From positions 372,001 to 436,000 of the forward strand of contig OY751490.1 in assembly GCA_963565915.1 (NCBI GenBank): 64,000 nt of DNA. Direction: 5' to 3'. Source of the DNA: Entoloma clypeatum. Lineage: Eukaryota > Basidiomycota > Agaricomycetes > Agaricales > Entolomataceae. The notes under the pieces were generated by a model. That model saw only the letters and a program-made list of their open reading frames with translations, searched no databases and was not told the origin of the DNA. The stretch's first letter is position 1, and each line of letters opens with the position of its first letter. The position numbers and the translations under genes were made by a program. Below are positions 63,156 through 64,000 of the stretch, one piece after another.

Positions 63156-64000
63156 ATGGATGACCCCGAATGTCTTGCTGTGCTCAAACGCGAGTTCCAG
63201 GAACACCGCCAGACCCTCACCAATATTACCACTCAACTCGAACAACTTATCCGCGCCGCTATTTCACCTGTTCCCATTCCCAACCCTGACCTGATTCCCC
63301 CTCCAGCGGAGGCCCCAGTTCCAGCCTTTCCGCCAGCTCCGATTGCGCCTGCCAATCCAGGTGCACGTCGGGCCAAACCCGCGACTCTGTCAGACTTCGA
63401 TGGAGCGTGCACCACGGGTTGGACTTTCCTTAATTCTTGCGAACTGTATATGGGACTGGTTCCGGAACAGTTTGCAGATGATCATGCTAGGATCTACTGG
63501 GCACTTTCTTTCATGAAGAGTGGGTGTGCTGCGCGCTTTGCCAACCGCGTCATCCGACAAGAGCGTCGGACTGGAGCTCTGTCCCACCAGACCTGGGTAC
63601 AGTTCCGAACCACGTTCATTGTGGAGTTCACTCCGAAAAACGAAGAACAAGATGCACAGCTCATTCTTGAAGGAGAGGCCTATTACCAAGGTAGTCGAGA
63701 TGTGGAGGCTTACATTGACGACTTCAAAGATTATGTCGAAAAGGCTGGGTACACCAAAGGAACAAACATAGTACTCAAGTTCTGACATGGGCTCCAATCC
63801 GACATCCAATCCGAAATTGCTACACTAACTTTTGGACAACCTGCGGATGACAACCCGGAGGCTTGGTATGCAGCTGCACGAGTCAATGATGATAATCGGA
63901 TCGCAAATAAAGCGTTCAAGTCCACCATTCTGACATGCCCAAACCCTTTCCGCGCTGCTCTGACAGCACCAAAGGCAGCAGCAGGATCTGTCTTCCCCCA
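63156..64000 (+). pseudogene. gag: Family C copy 2 Gag (continues beyond the window)
   Basis: ATG 63156 starts MDDPECLAVLKREFQEHRQ. A Pro/Ala linker follows, then the capsid domain (ATLSDFDGACTTGWTFLNSCELYM, TWVQFRTTFIVEFTPKNEE, VEAYIDDFKDYVEKAGYTKG). A TGA at 63783-63785 interrupts LKF*HGLQSDIQSEIATLTFG, where an Arg (CGA) is expected. The frame remains open after it to the window end (NPEAWYAAARVNDDNRIANKAF). This is the best-preserved family C gag here and shows what copy 1 and copy 3 lost. Zinc knuckle and pol lie outside the window. Confidence 0.87.

Overview
The window looks like repeat-rich, gene-poor nuclear DNA of a mushroom-forming basidiomycete (Agaricomycetes). The evidence is a spliced KDZ-type transposase with a CxC2 cysteine cluster, short introns of 45-57 nt, chromodomain Ty3/gypsy elements and the passenger gene families around the transposase. 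No ordinary housekeeping gene, tRNA, rRNA, CRISPR array or prokaryotic signal was seen. Almost everything recognisable is mobile DNA, nested several layers deep, and many junctions can be dated relative to each other by target-site duplications (TSDs).

Left part (1-21 kb). After 2.2 kb of low-complexity DNA comes a minus-strand fragment of gypsy family D (LTR 2267-2589 plus integrase/chromodomain remnants). Into it is set a family C gypsy (5' LTR 4003-4449), which is split by two further gypsy elements. Family A (4529-11982) is degraded and carries a hAT-like MITE in its leader. Family B (12237-18803) is nearly intact, with TSD CAAGG. Decayed family C pol and a truncated LTR resume at 18804-21010.

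Middle part (21-36 kb). This holds two minisatellite arrays in opposite orientation, a family D 5' half, the 3' half of a copia element, a third, internally deleted family C piece, an orphan LTR-like end, and a foldback element with long inverted arms built of tandem repeats (31396-34503). Several AT-rich stretches remain unidentified.

Right part (36-62.6 kb). A single composite KDZ DNA transposon spans 36012-62637. It has inverted ends of about 220 bp and an 8-bp TSD (GACCGTAC), and it lies inside the LTR of another family C gypsy whose gag resumes at 63156. It carries five spliced genes: a small coiled-coil protein gene (minus), a Zn2Cys6/coiled-coil/NLS protein (plus), an unknown conserved gene (minus), the KDZ transposase (plus) and an acidic Ser/Pro-rich protein (plus). 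Three later insertions lie inside it: a full-length copia (38856-44632, TSD CCGGC), a non-autonomous LTR element with 1.3-kb LTRs (46503-52394, TSD ACGC), and a Tc1-like element with an intact DD34E transposase (61010-62623) that landed inside the right inverted repeat. Without them the transposon is about 13.3 kb. This copy has lost function: the transposase has a frameshift, an in-frame stop and an apparent change at a catalytic Asp, and two passenger genes are split.

Two themes cut across the window. First, all four gypsy families show a Tf1-type self-priming layout: a 10-11 nt primer-binding site 2 nt after the 5' LTR is the exact reverse complement of LTR sequence 32-34 nt downstream of a TATA box. 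Second, individual elements are peppered with their own short CpG-containing motif (TTCGCCGG in the KDZ transposon, TCGCGA in the 1.3-kb-LTR element, TCGGAG/CTCCGA in family C), in coding, intronic and terminal DNA alike. All statements come from reading the sequence; no database search was run.
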